From contig NC_084840.1 in NCBI RefSeq assembly GCF_033115175.1, positions 77,515,179 through 77,579,178 of the forward strand: a stretch of DNA of 64,000 nucleotides, given 5' to 3'. The notes below the pieces were generated by a model, which did no database searches, was not told the origin of the DNA, and worked only from the letters and a program-made list of their open reading frames with translations. The DNA comes from Lepus europaeus. Taxonomy: Eukaryota; Chordata; Mammalia; Lagomorpha; Leporidae. The translations under genes were made by a program, and so were the position numbers. This document shows, piece after piece, positions 60,961-64,000 of the stretch (the first letter of the stretch is position 1; each line of letters starts with the position of its first letter).

Positions 60961-61609
60961 TGGCTTCTCCTGAAATCTGAGAACTGTGTTCAGGGACCCC
61001 CAAAGTCACCATTCCTCCAGGCTGAGTCCCAGAGGATTGGAATTTTTCTTTCAGTCTTCACCTTCTCTTTCTCCTCTGACTTCCTCAGCTTCTGATCCTG
61101 AGCCTTAATCCTCCCATTTGCCTACCATCTCTGGATGGGCACAGGCTAAAATATCTGCTTTAACATCCCTAATACTGAGATCTGACTTCTTATACTGCTC
61201 CCTCAGCTACATTTGTCAAAGTTTGTTAGGGACATACATTTCCAGCCTGCCCAGCTCCCAGACACAAGATCTCTGCTGAGGCTCACAGTTGCAAACTCCT
61301 ACTTATCTGAAACAAAAACACAGATATTCTATTAAAGCATGTATAACTCAAGTCAGAATATAAAACAATTGCTTCTCTTAGCATTCGTATGAATCTCATC
61401 CTTTCTTAAAGTCATCAATAATTCCTTATTTTTTACTTTCACAGTATCCAACAGAGTAATGTTGGACCATATATAGACCTCAACAGGTTTTAATTTCACC
61501 CTCTCAAAATTATTTATCTGTTCATTCACATGGGTATGAGTCTACTTTCCCTTATAATTTTGTAACTTATTCTGGCTCCACTCTGATAAGAAAATCAACT
61601 CCAATTTAG

Positions 61610-62165
61610 TATGGACAGACTGTGTTTTCCAAAGATGGCCACAACAATATATCTCATCTCACACATGTTCCTAGAACCTCACTATTCTGTAACAAAAGGA
61701 GGGATTTTTGTCTCCTGCCTGGGGGATCTTTATAACTGCCTAGATTCATTGAGAATAGCTGAAGTGATACTCTGTGATTTCAACGAATGAGTTATAGAAA
61801 TGTCATGAACTTCTCTCTTGTTTTCTTGGGATTATAATTCTTGGAACCCAGCTGCCATACCACAAAGAAACCCAAGCAAGCCATATAGATGCCCAAGTCA
61901 AAAGGGGCCAGGCTCCCAGTTACAGCCCTGGCCCAGGCCTCAGTCAATAGCCAGCACCAACTTGGCAGCCATGAGAGTGAGCCACCTTCAAAGTAGATCT
62001 CCCAGCTTCCCCTTGAACCTTCTTAGCTGGTCCCAAGTGAAACAGAGAGGTGTTGTTCCTCTGAGCCCAACACAAATGGCAGATTCATGAACAACATAGT
62101 GAATGTTACTGTCTTAAACCACTAAGTCTGGGAATTGTTAATTACACAGGAATAAATAACCAACA
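61610..62165 (+). repeat. LTR-like relic (MaLR/ERV group uncertain)
   Basis: It begins GGACAGACTGTGTTTTCCAAAGATGGCC, has CCCAGCTGCCATACCACAAAGAAACCCAAGCAAGCC in the middle, and ends CTTAAACCACTAAGTCTGGGAATTGTTAATTACACAGG. This order is typical of mammalian MLT-type LTRs. The subfamily is not determined. Confidence 0.5.
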
Positions 62166-62679
62166 TCTACATTCTTCTCTAGATTTTCTTTTAAGTCAGT
62201 AAGAATCTATATGCTCTCCAGAATTCTCTAGTTTCAAGTTTTTGAACAAGAAATTACAAAGTTCAGCATTAACAATCATAAAGTTGTGATGTTTTCCCCC
62301 ACAATTTGAAGATTTATTTGACTCTTCTTTGAAATCATTTTCAAATAGTCTACAAGTAAAAAATGACAACATTTTAGATTCTTTACCAATGGATTCTAAC
62401 AACTGGCTCTCAAATCCAGGAGATTTAGTGTTTTATTCTGATAAATGTGCAGATAAATTTTAATGGTTTTAACTAGTTTTATCACATAGGGAAACCTAAT
62501 CTTCCCTTTGGATATGTTTGTCTTGCTCATCACTCTAAATTGTCACTGAATGAAGCTTTACAATTGGAAAACTTCCACATGATCATGTACAGGTAGATTA
62601 GCTAGCTCTGATAATCACAAGCACTTGACTTGCTTATTTTGTCTGGGTTAAGTACACTAGAATGCAAAATTTACATTAC

Positions 62680-62923
62680 CTATAACAGTTGGTTCTAAAT
62701 CCATGAAGAGTGCTCTGGGCACATGATTCCCAGCTCTTGTCTCGCAAAAGAAGGTATTAAAAGATGTACTCATATGCTCCATGTTAGCATTTTCCGGCTG
62801 ATGCTGTTTACTGTCAAGAAGGATGCCATCTGGCTGGATTCCATGTTCCAGGCAATAAAGTTCCCAACAAGCGTCCCCAATCTGGATGCCAGCTTGACCA
62901 ATATGAATGGAAAGGCACTCCCT
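62680..62923 (-). CDS. TUBAL3: Tubulin alpha chain-like 3, exon 2
   Basis: This exon is 244 nt long, starts after GGCTTGTTTCAG (minus strand) and ends at ...ACTGTTATAG|GTAATG. It encodes residues 2-82 plus the first base of Asp83: [17 protein letters not shown] at the N-terminal nucleotide-binding strand, [14 protein letters not shown], and [14 protein letters not shown]. The luminal loop after Gly34 is seven residues longer than in canonical alpha-tubulin. A Lys still falls at position 40, the acetylation site of ordinary alpha-tubulins, but in a different context (DSK40QHQ). As in other alpha-tubulin genes, the initiator ATG must come from a separate upstream exon. Confidence 0.94.
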
Positions 62924-63465
62924 CTGAAACAAGCCATTGTAAGTTAGAACCAAACAGGTGTTTTTAAACAACATGAGCAATGTCATTCAGCACCTCTTGT
63001 TACAGATAAAAGAAGTCAAATTAACAATATCACAAAAGAAATTTGTTATAAGGATAATCAAAAGTGTCTCATGGAAACGAAAAACTATCATACAGGTAGC
63101 TCCAGGAACAACTGAACCAAGGACTCAAATCCCACTAAAATGTTTCTTACAACAACAAAAATTATATACCCACTGTGTAGTAGACTAAGAACTGGGTTAA
63201 GCTTATTTATAGTCTCATAATCTGTATAGCAATTTCTATAGATACTTATATAATCTATAAGTATCAGGCTGACTTAACAAGAAAAAAAATAGCTAGTTTT
63301 TGGTAAGGAATAAAACTAAAGTCAATGTATAAAATTGTCACATGTTAAAGCTCATTATAGATAAATTAGAGACATTATCTTTTTCACACCCTGAAATTTT
63401 ATATTTCCTATTATATGTACTCTGAATAAGGAAGGATATTCTAAGCTTAAAAGTAATGGAGTGGG

Positions 63466-63781
63466 AGGCTGGCACCACGGCTCACTAGGCTAATCCGGGG
63501 GGCCAGATTCTGTCCCGGTTGCTCCTCTTCCAGTCCAGTTCTCTGCTGTGGCCCAGGAGGGCAGTGGAGGATGGCCCAAGTGCCTGGGCCCTGCACTGGC
63601 ATGAGAGACCAGGAGGAAGCACCTGGCTCCTGGCTTCAGATCAGCACAGTGTGCCGGCCATGGCGGCCATTTAGGGGGTGAACCAATGGAAAAAGGAAGA
63701 CCTTTCTCTCTGTCTCTCTCTTTCTCTCTCTCTCTCTAACTCTGCCTGTCAAAAAAAAAAAAAAAAGGCTGGAAAAAAAAA
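63466..63781 (+). repeat. C-SINE lacking its B box
   Basis: Target duplication TAATGGAGTGGG at 63454-63465 and 63782-63793. About 45 nt, including the tRNA-like B box, are missing after CTAGGCTAATCC. Confidence 0.93.
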
Positions 63782-63793
63782 TAATGGAGTGGG

Positions 63794-64000
63794 GTCAGCT
63801 CCGTGGTACAGAAGGTTAATCCTCCACCTGCAGCGCCGGCATCCCATATGGGCATTCATTCTAGTCCGGGCTGCTCCACTTCCAGTCTAGCTCTCTGGTA
63901 GGACCTAGGAATGCAGTAGAAGATGGCCCAAGTCCTTGGGTCCCTGCACCCACATGGGAGACCAGGAAGAAGTGCCTGACTCCTGGCTTCAGATCAGCGC
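63794..64000 (+). repeat. C-SINE cut by the window end
   Basis: Head GTCAGCTCCGTGGTACAGAAGG through GGCTTCAGATCAGCGC; it continues past the window. Confidence 0.92.

Larger units (their letters stand above)
48937..62679 (-). other. TUBAL3: TUBAL3 intron 2, repeat-filled
   Basis: The intron is 13.7 kb long. Most of it is an old L1 in the opposite orientation to the gene (about 51.65-59.56 kb). It also contains an MLT1-type LTR, L2 pieces, another LTR relic and several C-SINEs. Stretches near 49.4-49.95, 50.33-50.93 and 62.17-62.67 kb show no repeat or exon I can name. Confidence 0.8.

Overview
The window is nuclear DNA of a leporid, most probably European rabbit (Oryctolagus cuniculus). The strongest sign is more than 40 copies of the lagomorph C-repeat (CSINE), a tRNA-derived SINE with a GC-rich head, a B-box-like GGTTCTAGTCCCGG, a (CT)n tract and an A-rich tail. 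They sit among lagomorph-type L1 3' ends, older mammalian repeats (MIR, L2, MER5A, MER20, MaLR LTRs) and many microsatellites. Gene density is low and genes are split by introns. There are no operons, CRISPR arrays or prokaryotic signals.

Two host genes can be supported. UCN3 (urocortin-3, a CRF-family peptide hormone) lies on the + strand. Its whole coding sequence is one exon at 26991-27494, with an acceptor just upstream, an amidation/dibasic end (G-R-K-K) and a candidate poly(A) signal at 28101. A candidate promoter and non-coding first exon (CRE, TATA box, donor) lies about 7.7 kb upstream, near 19054-19337. TUBAL3 (alpha-tubulin-like 3) lies on the - strand, with exon 4 at 46346-47290, exon 3 at 48788-48936 and exon 2 at 62680-62923. 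Joined to an ATG-only first exon outside the window, these encode 446 residues with no break. Intron 3 appears to use a GC-AG splice pair. The genes are convergent, in the UCN3-TUBAL3 order I recall from human 10p15.1.

Layout: 1-9.5 kb holds old L1 pieces, a palindromic DNA-transposon-like repeat and SINEs. 9.8-18.5 kb is a dense C-SINE field (with MIR and MER20). 19-28.1 kb is the UCN3 locus, poor in SINEs, with MIR and MER5A copies and a 600-bp TG/AT-rich tract in the presumed intron. 28.3-39.4 kb is SINE/L1/LTR intergenic DNA with nested SINEs. 39.46-44.58 kb is a composite L1: a 5' UTR and ORF1, then about 2.8 kb that is not ORF2 and carries a decayed retroviral gag/protease stretch, then a lagomorph L1 3' UTR, all within one 14-bp direct repeat. 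44.7-64 kb is TUBAL3, whose 13.7-kb intron 2 is mostly an old, nearly full-length antisense L1 interrupted by younger insertions.

The most unusual object is the composite L1 lacking ORF2. It resembles the half-L1 (HAL1) class but includes ERV-derived sequence. Everything here was read by eye; repeat names and boundaries are approximate, usually within 5-20 bp.
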